Positions 34,781-44,730 of a DNA stretch of 64,000 nt are shown in pieces. This DNA is from Tetraselmis striata (lineage: Eukaryota; Chlorophyta; Chlorodendrophyceae; Chlorodendrales; Chlorodendraceae): positions 124,001-188,000 of the forward strand of contig VCJN01002102.1 of the NCBI GenBank assembly GCA_006384855.1, written 5' to 3'. Each line of letters begins with the position of its first letter. Positions within the stretch are counted from its first letter, which is position 1. Below the pieces are notes generated by a model that had not been told where the DNA came from, searched no databases, and saw nothing but the letters and a program-made list of their open reading frames with translations. The translations under genes and the position numbers were made by a program.

Positions 34781-34870
34781 TATCTGATGACGCGTGTATA
34801 CTGTACACGGGGGCATTTCCAAATAGAAATGCCCCCGTGTACAGTATACACGCGGGTCTGTCATCAGATA
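34781..34870. repeat. Long inverted repeat (hairpin) inside the Harbinger-like element
   Basis: Arms of 39 and 45 bp (34781-34819 and 34826-34870) around a 6-base loop, identical except for six extra bases in the right arm. The arm ends repeat the tatctgatgac word found in the element's termini. Confidence 0.9.
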
Positions 34871-35862
34871 GCGGCGCGGGGCATGTCATCAGTTACGACG
34901 TGGCACGCTCCGGTGCGAGTATTTATCCGATGACAGGATTATCTGATGACGCGATGTCCGTATGATATGCCTCTTATTTACTGGTACGGCCACAACCAGA
35001 CGCCAGTAATATAATATTTCTTGTAACATGAATACAGTACGCGCTAGAACTCCTAAATCATCAGGATAGCGCTACTACTTGCCTGTCCGCGGTGCCTAGT
35101 CGGACCGCTATAGGATAAATATCCAATGCCACCAGCATGTTGTAAGAGATTACATTCTGCAACCAACTCAATTCGCCAAACGCTACGAGTAAGAGCCCTG
35201 TTTCACTAAGTACTGCCACGAGTACTTACACACCGTTATAGTCATCAAGCAAATTGCCGAAGCATTCTGCAAAACTAATTAAAGGCCAGTGACGAAATTT
35301 CCAACACTGTTGGATCACCGTCTAAAACACTGCCATCAAAACACCCGGCACGGACCACTAAAGGTCCGCCCTACCCGTTTGGGCGTCGGCCCATTCGAGT
35401 AATGCGAGTTGGGGCAAGCCCCAACCCGCGGAGCAAAGCATTTCGGGATTGCAACACATGTGCAACACAACATCATATGTTGAGTGATGCCGGTACACGC
35501 GCGCGTCTACGCGTAGTTCAAAGTTCGTCGCATGGTCGAGAGATACATTCGCAAGAGCGCCGTATGATTTGACGGAAAAACAATTTCTCGCTCCGAAACC
35601 ATATCCATCCGAAGCTTCTGGCGGTGTCTCCTGTCACTATGACGCGACGAGGAAGTGTGGCTTCGACTCGAGGGAGTGTCGCGACGACGGGACGAGGCTG
35701 TGGATTTGCGAGCGGCCAGGCACATCAGGGCGCACCCACACGACAACCTCATGCGCTGGTAGTGACTACCTCGGACGCTGGCTCGCTGGCTGATCTCAAG
35801 AGTTGGCTCTCGGGGCATGCGGGTGCCTTGTGGTGCGGATACTGTCGCGTCTGTTTGCAGGT

Positions 35863-36728
35863 ATGCGTATGAATTGGGGCTTTGCGGCAATCCCGGCTGC
35901 CTTCGCCGTCGGCTTAGTGCCAGTCGCCGTCCGTGGGTGCCTAGTCTACCGCCACAACAACGACCTCACGCCGGATCTCCCAGGAGAGACCTCCATCGCT
36001 CGGGGGCTGCGTGTGCATGGTATAGCCAACGTGGCGCCGCGGCAGGCGGTGGACGCGCTGCGCGGGCGTATCGCCGAATCCGACCACCGGCTGCTGCGGC
36101 GATGTGACGGCGCAGCCGCCAATGCGTCCGAGGCGCTACCGCTCTTCGCGTCGGCAGTGGTGAAGCCCCCCCCCCTCCCCCCGCGCGCGCGCGCTACAAA
36201 TGCGTCTCCTATGCATGACCCAGTTCTGCGCGCACGACAACCTACCCACTCCGTCCACCTATCGCAACGCCGACACGAGCAGCTCCGCCGTCGGCTTTTC
36301 AAATTTCAATAACGTTCAGCCGATCGACCCGCGACACTGATCCAAGTGCCACCGCCGCCGCCCCATTGCAAAGCTCGCGGCGCATGCGGCAAAACTCCCT
36401 CAGCGATGGATCGCAGTCGCGAGTGGCGGTTACTTGCTTTCCCGCTGCGCCTACACCGCCGCGTACCTGCTCCAGGTGCCCCCCCTCCCCTGCCTCCGCC
36501 GTCGTTCCCTCCCTTAGTCGCATGAACACCCGAAGGCCCACCACCCAGCCCCTCGTGGCTATTCCTGCTACCCGCGAGGTCTGTTAAGGCGGGTGCATGC
36601 TTGTGCATGTGCATACGGGTGTACGGCAGGAGGAGCCGCTGATGGCGGCGGCGCGCACAACCGCGTGGACCGCCGGCACCGTGACGTGCCTGGGCATGAT
36701 GCTGCGGGCCGCCCGAGCCGCCGCCTGA
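35863..36728 (+). CDS. Small unrecognised membrane protein, copy B right arm
   Basis: Same four-exon gene as in copy A, at 35863-36159, 36224-36313, 36374-36475 and 36630-36728, all phase 0, 195 residues. It differs from copy A by Ser-to-Ala and Leu-to-Met changes in the last exon. The first intron is shorter because the C tract is only about 15 bases. In this copy, reading through that intron also keeps an open frame, so expression data would be needed to confirm the splice. Confidence 0.5.
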
Positions 36729-37110
36729 GGAGACAGGCCACCCGGCCCCCACATAGTGGGAGAGTCGTAGTGACGCGCAGTAAGTGTCAGGGAGGGAGGT
36801 GATCCGTCAGGCGCACCCGTGAGGTGCACTCAAACAGGGATGACTGAGAGTGGACACCGCCCGCTTGTCCACGACGGAGATACGTGTTCCCCCAGGTGTA
36901 GCGGTAGGCAGTGCTTTCATTAATAGGTAGTCGCTAGGTCGCGAGTTCAAGGCTACGAAAATGTAAGTCCTCGTACAGCGTGGCTCACAGCTCAAGCCCA
37001 GTTTTTGCCGGGGTTTTCGCGCGAGAGATGCCACAAAATATTTGTGGTAAACAAAGCAGCGGCCGAGTAAAAACACATGCACGGGGATAATGACCTTACG
37101 GCCAATGAAA

Positions 37111-37680
37111 TTACCACTCTATCATGTACTTGCTTGCGTGACCATTATTAGCGACTAGACGACCATCTCTCGACCTCCTCTCAGGCCACTCTCCTCTTTC
37201 AGCTTTGCCCGCACACGCGACCATGGGGTGCACACACCAGCAGGAAAAAATGCGGAAAGCTGGCCGTGATTTGGTTTCAGATTGGGAGGGGAGCGGACCG
37301 CGTGGTGGCACGGGCCGTCCAGCTCCGCGACGACTGCGAGCCGTGTAATGCTCCACCGATAATGCTCCAATGCATCCGGGGGTTTGATTCGGGCTGTACC
37401 TCCAGCAGCTCAGCGTGATCAGCAGAGAACGCAGTGCCATCGTGTCGAAACTATATTCCCCATCAGTGCCCCCCCCCCCCCCCCCCCTCCAGCACGGCTC
37501 CATCGATGCGCCACATGCATTATTGTCTTGGGCGTTTGTTATTAAATGAAAAGAGTCCGCGGCCGTGCGGCCACTTTCCTCTGAGTCCGCAGATGTCCCG
37601 CAGGGACGCTGTCCTGTTATGACTGCACAGAGACTTGATTCGGGGGACGGCCGCACCCTCGATTGGGCGCGGTGCGGCAA
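37111..37680 (-). CDS. Hypothetical ORF near the right end of copy B
   Basis: 189 codons with a Gly-rich run produced by the C tract at about 37470-37487 and a hydrophobic MALRSLLITLSCW segment. The copy A version is broken. No domain recognised; probably not a real protein over the Gly run. Confidence 0.2.
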   Translation of the reverse strand: MPHRAQSRVRPSPESSLCAVITGQRPCGTSADSEESGRTAADSFHLITNAQDNNACGASMEPCWRGGGGGGTDGEYSFDTMALRSLLITLSCWRYSPNQTPGCIGALSVEHYTARSRRGAGRPVPPRGPLPSQSETKSRPAFRIFSCWCVHPMVACAGKAERGEWPERRSRDGRLVANNGHASKYMIEW

Positions 37681-37845
37681 TGCCCCTCAGCCACCACATT
37701 CAGTCTCCACGTTGGTGTGTTTCGTTCCCTCTCGCCCTATTGCTCTCGCGTGTGTGCGGGGCACTCGATGGACCTCCCGTGATAGGCCAACTCCTCCGAT
37801 AATCTACGGCAGCAAGCGGCACTCATCAACTCGCTGTGGCCCGGC

Positions 37846-40193
37846 TCAGCGCCGGGCGCCGCCGCGCAGCCGCTCCAGGCGCGAGAGCGCACTGCCGCCG
37901 CGCGGGCCGCGCGCCGCCTCGATGGCCGCCAGCCGGCGCCGCGCCAGGGCCACCAGCTCCGCCAGCGCGTCGCGGCCCGAGCGACCCTGCTGCGGCCACA
38001 GCGCCGCCGCGCCGGCCACCACCTCCGCCAGCGCCGCCACCTCCTTCTCCGCTGCCGCGGGGCCGCTGGGGAGGGGCGCCTTGCCCAGCGCGGCCGACGC
38101 CTGCCCGCGCAGCTCCGCCAGCAGCGCCACGGCGGTCTTGTGGCTCGGGGACAGCGGCAGCACGCGGCACGCCAGCAGCCGCTCGCTGCCGTACGAGGAG
38201 GAGGCGGAGGAGGAGCGCGGGGAGGAGGAGGAGGAGGAGTCCGCCTCTGAGGGCGCCTGGGGCAGTGCCTCGGTGGCGACATTTCCGGCGCTGCCAGCGG
38301 GCGCCGTGGGCCCCTTCTGGGTCGGTGCTGGGGCCGCGGGGACGCCTGGCGACTGCGGCGGCGGCCCCGACTGCCCGCGCAGCTCCGCCAGCAGCTGCTC
38401 CGCCGACTGGTGGCCGGGGCCGACGCCCCCCGCGCGGACTGTGAGCTCGTCCAGGGTGGTGGACGCTTCCGAGGGCGACTCGGAGGTCGCAGCAGCGGGC
38501 CCGGGCGGGCTCTGGGCGTCGCTGACACTCTCCCGGGCGCCGTCGACGGGCGGCGGCGACGCGTCTGGCTGCTGCGGCAGCGGCAACGGCGATGGCGACG
38601 TCGACGTCGATACCGGCGGCTGCGACGGCCTCGCCTGCCCGCGCAGCTCCGCCAGCAGCTCCTCCGCCGACTTAAGATCGGCGCCCATGCGCTCGGCGCG
38701 GGCCGTCAGCTCTTCCAAGCTTGTGGAGGCCTCCGAGGGTCCCTCCGAGGCTGCGCACTCCGCATCCACCGGCTCCCGGTCGCCACGCGGCTGCGAGAGC
38801 TGCTGCGGCTCGCTCTCGGGCTCCGCCGGCCGCTCCTCGCTTATTGTCTGGGCAGGCCCCGACGGCGTGTCGCCCGCCTCGCCACCGGCGCGCCTCAGCG
38901 CCGCCAGCTGTCGCTCCACCTCCGCGAGCTCGGCATCCAGCGCCGCCGCTCGCGTGGCGTCCGGGGGCCTGCCGCCCGAGCTCGAGGCGTAGCTGGTCAC
39001 GGAGGCCATATCGGAGTCGGTGTCATAATACTCAGACGCGCTGTCCCCGCAGGAAGAGCCGCCGTCATCGCCCTCGGCCGCGCCCGTGACGCTCCCGAAA
39101 GACTCGCCGGCGACCGCTACAAGGGCCGGAGATCCCGCGGCGTATTCCCGCGGCCTGCGGAGCGCAGAGGCCGAGGCAAAATTAGGGGCGGGCGAGGAGT
39201 TGTGATTTGCGGGCCGAGTAGCCTCGCTGTGCTTGGCCTAACAACAAAGCAGAGAGTACGTAGAAGGCCATTAAACTCGGAAACCACAACACGAACACGC
39301 AGTCGAGGAGCACAGAGGCGGCCTGTTCGATCCTACCCGCGACCCAGTAGCTACGTGGCAACACGTTAATACGCAGAGACTGCGCTCCGTGCTCACATCC
39401 CCGCTGGCGCACAACCGAACAGCCTGGAAGCCGCTTGGCGGCACGGCTAACGCCGAGTGCCGGAACGGTTCGACTTGCTGACTTATTCGGCCGCCGTGCA
39501 GGGACTGCAGCGCCAAAAGAAACCTTAGAGTAGAATCCAAGGCCCCGCATACACCACGTGCCTCGCGAAAAGTTGCTGTACGGCGCCCGGCGTTCATATG
39601 TCTGCCAGTTTTTGTGCTGCAGCCCTCGGAGGGGGGGGGGGGGGAGTCGGGCGCTACTAATCCTGTGGTAACGCTCAGCCGCTTGGCACCGCTCGATTGC
39701 TCGGTGCGTGCTAAAATCGTCGAGATACGGCAACCGGCTGTTCCTCTCACAGCAGAGTGGGAATTAATCATGCTCGATGATCCCGCGACGGAAAATCAAA
39801 CACCCGAGAATGAGTTCAGAGAGGGGCAACGCTAAGGCGTGGGGGGGGGGGGGGGGGGGGGGGGGGAGGGTCTCACGTGGCCGGTCGGCTGGTGTACTCC
39901 TCCATGAGGCGGTGCGCGATGGCGGCGCGGTCGCGCAGCTCCTGCACCAGCAGCACCGCGCACTCGTGCTCCGGACTGCCGCAAATATCCGGTCCCACCT
40001 GGGCGCACTCTGCGGGCGTGACGGAGCTCGTCGCCCCTCCCGGTGCCAGCGGGATGCCCAGCGGCTGCGATGTCGAGGGGCTCGGCGTAGCGCTTGTTGG
40101 CGTGCGATCGATGCAGTCCACATCGCCGCCCTCCACGGAAAAGTGCACGCCGGTGGACGAGTCGGGCTCCGGTACAGCGATCGCCACGGCCAT
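37846..40193 (-). CDS. R2: HKSA/LAELRGQ repeat protein (small paralogue)
   Basis: Two exons, 40193-39877 and 39154-37846, join in phase (intron gtgaga, then a 26-base C tract in the sense strand), giving about 541 residues from the first in-frame Met; an upstream exon is possible. After an acidic/Ser-rich region (ASEYYDTDSDMASVTSYAS), three copies of the repeat follow: cores LKSAEELLAELRGQ, HQSAEQLLAELRGQ and HKTAVALLAELRGQ, each preceded by SEAST-LEELTARA or a similar helix and separated by Pro/Ser/Gly linkers. The C-terminus is Ala/Arg-rich and helical. The stop codon lies 13 bp from the end of duplicated unit B. Function unknown; clearly homologous to R1 next door. Confidence 0.75.
39841..39866 (+). 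repeat. Poly-G tract inside the R2 intron
   Basis: On the R2 sense strand this is poly-C starting about 10 bases after the 5' splice site. Confidence 0.9.
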
Positions 40194-41384
40194 TTGCGCC
40201 TCCTCCTCGTCCGGCTCCGCGCGGCCTGGTGCAAGCAGCCACACTCTGTCAAAGAGACCAGCACGGGCCGAGCGGCGCTTCCGATGCGCGCAGGCGTCAC
40301 ATTGGCGAGCAGGTATGTAGTGCAGCTATATATGTAGTACAGTACAGCTACCAGTCGCTATTATCCATATTGCAGCTCAATAATTAGTTATGGAACATGC
40401 AGTAAATCCCTGGATGATTGCAGATTGCGCATGGAGCATCAGTCGTGGCGCTACTGCCGAGATGCGTTTTAAATAGAAGAGGGCTCCAGCGTGCTACCCA
40501 GGGAGTTGTGGCGATGTCGACCATCAAACATATAATCCATGACCCTATATGCATGTGCCCCAGCGGTGCTCCCGTGGCACCAATCTGGCATTTCAGCGCT
40601 TCAGTTTTGGGATCCCAAAATGAAGCTACAGACACGAGTATATAATAATAGACAGGTGTCGGAATGTATACTCTTTAAGAGAGCCGCTACGCCTCACTAG
40701 CGACTTTTAATAGGTGACACAATTCATCCTCAATTCCCACTTCCACAGATACAGAAAAAATGTCACTTTACTTGCAAGAGATCTAGAAAGGGTCGGAACA
40801 CCGGCTGTGATCAGACACACTGCCGAGTGACTACACACTAGTGGAAATGTCTGCGTGTGTTTTGGGTAGGTGGGCGTCATCGTGCGGAGGGGCTGGCTGA
40901 CCTGCGGGCTGAGGAGGCGCGGCGCTCTTGCCGGTGGCCGCCTTGACGGCATCAGGGGCCATCCTGCGCGGTCACGGCAAGGGCACAGACCGCAACATGC
41001 TCACCCTCAGCGCGCGAATGTCTGCACGGGCGGACGGCTCACCTACCGGACCCATCCGATGCATCGTGGTGCGCTTTATCCACCTCATATAGTTGAGGGC
41101 TTCCTTTTTAGGTAGTACTCCTAATGGGGTTTAGGGGTGGTAGAACTACATAATCTGGGACCTACCGGTAGGTAATAGGAACTAATGAAAATGTTTTAGG
41201 CTTTCAGGCGACTAGGAGTTGGTTATTACATTATAAATAGTATAACTAACTCATTGAATTGTAAGTGGCAGCACAACAGAATCCCCTAAAGCTCTCTACT
41301 GCCCTCTATCTGCTGACTGCGAGCATAAACGCCAATGCCAGACTAGAGCATCGGAGGGGAAAAGGACAGACAAGGAGAGAGGTG
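40194..41384. other. Intergenic between R2 and R1
   Basis: AT-richer sequence (about 40320-41300) with no coding signal except possible 5' sequence of R2 up to about 40330. It should contain the R2 promoter and the R1 3' end. Confidence 0.6.
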
Positions 41385-44300
41385 TTAGACTGAGGCGCAC
41401 CGGGCGGGCGAGCCCTGCGCCACTGGCGGGATGCCGGCGGCGCCATGGCGCTGCGTGGCCGCCGCCTCGTGCTTCAGCGCGCTCAGCTGCGCCGCCGCCG
41501 GCAGCAGGGCCTCGTCCAGCGCCACCATGCGGACCGTCAGCAGGCTCGCGGGGCCGGGCGAGGAGGAGCCGGAGCTCGAGCTCGAGCTCAAGTCTCTGAA
41601 GCGGCAGGTGCGGCTGGGACGATGGGGCGGGCCGGCAGCCACCTGCAGCACCGGCCTCGGCACCGGCCGCCCTGAGGCGCGCAGCAGCGACAGCGGTCAG
41701 CAGCAGCCGGCGGGGAAGCGGCGGCGGGAACTGCGTATGTGTGGGCGGTAGTGGCCTCGCGGGTATGTCGTCGATGTTTGGGTGTTGTGCGATTGATACT
41801 ATTAGACACAATGCAGTTAATGGTACGTGCACACACATATCGTCGACTGTATGTGCGCGCGTTTATGTTGTTAGTACTACAGTTTACGGAGGTGTGTTGC
41901 GTCTGCCGGTCCCACAAAGCACAGCGACGCCAACCCTGCGGCCGCCTGCGGCGGGACGTACCAGCGCCAGCATGCGCCGGCTGCCGAGCCGGCTGCCCTC
42001 GCAGCTCGCGGAGCAGCTCCTCCGCCGACTTGTGGATGCCTGCGGTGGCCTCGCGGGGCGCCGCCTTGCTCTGCGCCACTGCCTCCGCACGATTTCCTGC
42101 TGCTTTGCGGGATCCATCCACAGACACAGGCACAGACAGACGCAATCATATTAAGCATGCGATGCATCGATCGGGCGGAGAAGGCATTGCACCATCCCAA
42201 AAAAGCAGCACCTCCCCATCAACACACAAGGTAGCATGTGTAGTCTCTGCTCTAGCGGCGCCGCTAGTACCTGAGTACGACTTGTTTATCGCCTCCTCAA
42301 AGCTCTGGGCGGGGCTCATTTGTGGCTTGCGGGCAGCGGATGGCGCAGAGGGGGTTGTCGGCACCCGCTTCTGCTGCTGCTGGAGCTCCTGAGGCTGTTG
42401 CGGCTGGGCAGGGGTGCGAAGTCCTGGTGCCGCCTGCCCCTTCAGCTCCGCCAGCATGTCGCCCGCCGACTTGTGGTCGGCCGCCAGCGGCGCCGCTCGG
42501 GCTGCCAGCAGGTCCTCCGTCTCGCTGGAGGTCTCCGAGGACGCATCCGAGGCTGCAACAGCTGCGGGCACCGCTCCATTTGTTGTCGCATTGCCGATAG
42601 CGCCCACCTCTGCCTGCCTTACGCGCGCCGCCGCCGCCGGCGACTTGGGTGCCGCCTGCCTCTTCAGCTCCGCCAGCATGTCGTCTGCCGACTTGTGGTC
42701 GGCCGCCAGTGGCGCCGCTCGGGCTGCCAGCAGGTCCTCTGTCTTGCTGGAGGTCTCTGAGGACGCATCCGAGGCTGCAACAGCTGCGGGCACCGCTCCA
42801 TTGGACTTGTCGCCGCCGATAGCGCCCACCTCTGCCTGCCTTCCGCGCGCCGCCGCAGCCGGCGACTTGGGTGCCGCCTGCCCCTTAAGCTCCGCCAGCA
42901 TGTCGTCCGCCGACTTGTGGTTGGCCGCCAGCGGCGCCGCTCGGGCTGCCAGCAGATCCTCCGTCTCGCTGGAGGTCTCTGAGGACGCATCCGAGGCCGC
43001 GACAGCTGCGGGCACCGCTCCATTGGACTTGTCGCCGCCGATAGCGCCCACCTCTGCCAGCCTTCCGCGCGCCGCCACCGCCGGCGACTTGGGTGCCGCC
43101 TGCCCCTTCAGCCCGGCCAGCATGTCATCCGCCGACTTGTGGTCGGCCGCCAGCGGCGCCGCTCGGGCTGCCAGCAGATCCTCCGTCTCGCTGGAGGTCT
43201 CCAAGGACGCATCCGAGGCCGCGACAGCCGCGGGCACCGCTCCATTGGACTTGTCGCCGCCGATAGCGCCCACCTCTGCCTGCCTTACGCGCGCCGCCGC
43301 CGCCGGCGACTTGGGTGCCGCCTGCCCCTTCAGCCCGGCCAGCATGCCCCCTGCCGACTTGTGGTCGGCCGCCAGCGGCGCCGCTCGGGCTGCCAGCGGG
43401 TTATTGGAGGACTTGGAGGACGCCTCCCACGCCGCAATGGCCTGGCTCACAGCCCCGCCAGCCTTGGCATTGCCCACAGAGCGTGCCTCTGCCTGCCATA
43501 CCGCCACCGGTGGTGACTTGGGCGCCGCCTGCCCTCTGAGCTCCGCCAGTAGGTCTTGCGCAGACTTGTGGTCGGCGCCAACTGCGACCGTGCGCGCCGC
43601 CAGGTCCTCCGCGCCGGTGGACGCCTCCGACACTGTGTCGGACGGAGACTCAAACACCAGGTGGCCAACCGCCATCGGGCTCGCGGCGACGTCTGCCTTG
43701 GCGGCGCTCACCGCTGCTGGCTGCGGCTTGTGCGCCAAGGGCTTCGGGCCGCCCTTCAGCTGCGCCAGCAAGGCCTCCGCCGTCTGGTGGTGCCTGTCCA
43801 ACGGCAACGCTCGGGCGGCCAGGAGGTCCTCCGTGGCGCTGGAGTCCTCCGAGCCAGGGTCCGAATCGCACTCCGAGTCAATCGCCACGAACGCCACGCG
43901 CGATGGCTGCGCCCCGGGCGGCACAGGCGCTCCCCTCATCTTGTGCGCCGCGCCTGCATCCGAGGCAACGGAAAGTGACACCCATCGTCAGGCAAGGAAG
44001 TCTTTATCGAAGCAAGGGCTGGGGCACGGGCAGCACACCCCGCAATCACCACCACAAAAAACCCCCGACCCCGTCAAGAAGCACATCCGCATAGGGCCGC
44101 CGTTTCTGCCTCCACTGTTTAACATGGGCTGACTCCAGTAAATCAGCGCCACAAACGGGGAAGCGGATGCCGCCTTTTATCCACACACCGTCGGGTACCA
44201 GCCAAACACACCAATAAACGAACAGCGCCGGGATAAACCTGCCAAAAGCACTCGCACGGCGACCGCACCCCCGCCCCGCCACCCGAAGGGCACCACTATC

Positions 44301-44697
44301 TCTTAGCTTTAGGGACCGGGCCTTCACAGGGCTGCATGCCACGGGCTACGGCCGACCCTATGCGGGTTCGTGCAGCGGGGCCGTAAGACAGCTGGGCGGC
44401 CTGTGCAGTTGGAAGGCTGGCAGGAATGAAGTTGCAACAGATTTCAAACTTGGTACCAGCGGTCAGTGCGGTTATACTTTCATGCGCATACATTTCATGT
44501 TCAGTCACTGGCTGAAAACAACCCGAGACTGCCGACACGTATCGCTGGCCATCTCTCCTATCATCCTGGAAGTGCCGCCAGCACTCGCAGCACAACCTGG
44601 AATGGCAGTACCTAGGAAAGCATGCGCTACGCACACACGATATCTGCTGCTGGGAGAGTGTCATGTTATGAATGGGGATTGCCGGGGCACGGGGAAA

Positions 44698-44730
<33 letters not shown>

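Larger units (their letters stand above)
33941..34973. mobile_element. PIF/Harbinger-like DNA transposon, 1033 bp
   Basis: Perfect 38-bp terminal inverted repeats begin gaggcatatcatacgg and end in ggattatctgatgac (read from the right end). The element is flanked by the 3-bp duplication TTA (33938-33940 and 34974-34976). A TWA target site and GNG-type ends are typical of PIF/Harbinger. It is absent from the same LTR position in copy A, so it inserted after the unit was duplicated. At 1 kb it is too short for both standard Harbinger proteins. It contains one plausible plus-strand frame and an internal hairpin, and is probably non-autonomous. Confidence 0.85.
28909..35230 (+). mobile_element. 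Ty3/gypsy chromovirus, copy B, with nested insertion
   Basis: Same insertion as copy A: the CACCG target duplication is at 28904-28908 and 35231-35235. 5' LTR 28909-29261; 3' LTR 33842-35230, split by the 1033-bp element at 33941-34973. Coding differences from copy A are few. Here the methyltransferase-like domain is in one frame, but a 5-base deletion breaks the integrase zinc finger. The +1 step before the reverse transcriptase and the amber codon (32555-32557) are shared with copy A. Confidence 0.95.
33842..35230 (+). repeat. 3' LTR of Ty3 copy B, interrupted
   Basis: LTR halves 33842-33940 and 34974-35230 flank the PIF/Harbinger-like element; TTA is duplicated at the junctions. Confidence 0.95.
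23746..37832. repeat. Large duplicated unit, copy B
   Basis: Direct repeat of 7578-20660. It is 1004 bp longer, mainly because of the 1033-bp insertion plus its 3-bp target duplication in the Ty3 3' LTR. Its left end truncates the Ulp1-type gene; its right end lies 13 bp from the stop codon of repeat-protein gene R2. Small indels at microsatellites and G/C tracts distinguish it from copy A. Confidence 0.95.

Noticed and set aside
33989..34864. 291-codon minus-strand frame through the Harbinger-like element, with AGTLHDCPVW
   Set aside because: The frame is mostly Arg/Pro-rich, crosses the hairpin, and lacks other DDE_4 transposase blocks; likely a shadow frame.
40255..40330. CDACAHRKRR upstream in the R2 frame, resembling a Zn2Cys6 fungal zinc cluster
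   Set aside because: Only two of six cysteines present and the spacing does not continue; chance similarity, possibly not even coding.
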